NCBI GenBank assembly: GCA_015680685.1
Contig: MNCI01003969.1
Span: 1-28,285 of the forward strand
DNA length: 28,285 nucleotides
Direction of reading: 5' to 3'
Origin: Gnetum montanum
Taxonomy: Eukaryota; Streptophyta; Gnetopsida; Gnetales; Gnetaceae
Shown here: piece after piece, positions 27,783-28,285 of the stretch
Numbering within the stretch: the stretch's first letter is position 1
How the letters are laid out: each line of letters opens with the position of its first letter
Translations under genes and position numbers: made by a program
Notes under the pieces: model-generated
Databases searched by the model: none
Told to the model about the DNA's origin: nothing
What the model saw: the letters and a program-made list of their open reading frames with translations, nothing else

Positions 27783-28285
27783 CACTTAAGTGGCTTCTTA
27801 GTCTTTCAACTTTTTGTTTTACACATTTTTAGTTTTACAACTTTTTGCTTTTCATATTCTTTATTTTACATCCTTTTTTTCCAGGTTATTGATCTTTTCT
27901 AAGTTTTTATTTTACACCATTGTTAGTATATTTAATATTACTTGAATATATTTTACTTTCTTTTATATTTTCTCATGTTTGGTGTAATTTTCTACTATTT
28001 TTTCTAATAAGGTGCTAAGTACAATGGTAATGTGCTACTCAATGATAGTATGTATCATTTGTGATTTGATTGTTGATGTCTGGTTTCTTACTTTGAATGT
28101 CATTATTGACAACTAGGACATGGTTTATTTTCATGTAATAGCTAATGAGTCCACATCATCCACCCATCCACACACTTTATGGTTTTCCTTGGTTTGGAAA
28201 CATGTAGTCCCTTTTTCATTAATACAACTTTAATAAATTTGTGACTTGTGTAGTTTCAAGAATTAGGAAGGACTTAAAGGTTTGG
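27783..28285 (+). mobile_element. 3' non-coding region of the right element, continues past the window
   Basis: T-rich tracts with CAACTTTTTGTTTTAC-like motifs follow the integrase. The layout and several blocks resemble positions 55-560 of the window, the matching part of the left element. No coding frame is supported. Confidence 0.6.

Larger units (their letters stand above)
18626..28285 (+). mobile_element. Ty3/gypsy retrotransposon of Athila/Tat type (right element), 3' end outside window
   Basis: In order it shows a 5' LTR, a tRNA-Asp-type primer binding site, a 5' leader with a degraded frame and tandem repeats, gag, a gag-like duplicate, RT, RNase H, integrase and the start of the 3' region. 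RT before integrase gives the Ty3/gypsy order. The VFMDDFS active site and the tRNA-Asp-type primer site point to the Athila/Tat group of plants. All reading frames carry stops or shifts, so it is not autonomous. By comparison with the left element (about 2.06 kb from the integrase-proximal block to its 3' LTR), the 3' LTR should begin about 1.5-1.7 kb past the window end. Confidence 0.85.

Overview
This window looks like repeat-rich nuclear DNA from a seed plant. It is AT-rich, its only cellular gene is interrupted by introns, and it holds several generations of nested retroelements. The very old, heavily mutated elements would suit a large genome such as a gymnosperm's, but that is inference and no marker fixes the species. 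There is no bacterial-type gene organisation.

Layout. (1) 1-3089 is the 3' end of one Ty3/gypsy retroelement on the + strand, with its 3' LTR at about 2120-3089. It carries an unrecognised 146-codon accessory reading frame (1503-1940). (2) 3090-9480 is a graveyard of insertions. It holds two tRNA-headed SINE-like copies, an L1-type LINE RT fragment split by a solo LTR (5575-6463, 5-bp target duplication CTTTG), a degraded further LTR (about 6523-7333) and an RTE-type LINE 3' end on the - strand (about 7334-7750). (3) 11084-15778 on the - strand is a malectin-like/LRR receptor kinase gene. Its ectodomain (signal peptide, malectin-like domain, four LRR exons) splices into one open frame. The kinase half is broken: a 497-base assembly gap, no HRD catalytic loop in the readable part, a duplicated activation-loop segment and a stop codon. 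(4) 17076-17453 is a long inverted-repeat (foldback) element. (5) 17469-18322 is a second solo LTR with perfect CTAGT target duplications. (6) 18626 to the window end is a second, more complete element of the same LTR family: 5' LTR, a decayed tRNA-Asp-type primer binding site, a degraded 5' reading frame, tandem repeats, gag, a second gag-like piece, RT, RNase H, integrase and the start of the 3' region. Its 3' LTR should lie roughly 2-3 kb beyond the window.

The LTR family has five copies here. They share TGATGA...TCATCA ends, an AATAAA-bearing R-like region and a strongly conserved 3' box of about 70 bp, while the U3 part differs and is built of short iterated GATATC/GATGTTG-like motifs. 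In the best-read frames, gag and the two anonymous reading frames, most in-frame stops are TAA, TAG or TGA in contexts that one C-to-T change from CAA, CAG or CGA would explain. The primer binding site differs from the expected tRNA complement only by such transitions. This fits long silencing by cytosine methylation.

The best candidates for something undescribed are the 1503-1940 reading frame, the 190-200 bp palindrome-bearing tandem repeats with a downstream TATA box inside the 18626 element, the duplicated gag-like domain, and the receptor gene with an intact ectodomain but a wrecked kinase. Two single-N positions (5912, 7206), each flanked by exact direct repeats, look like unmerged contig ends rather than biology.
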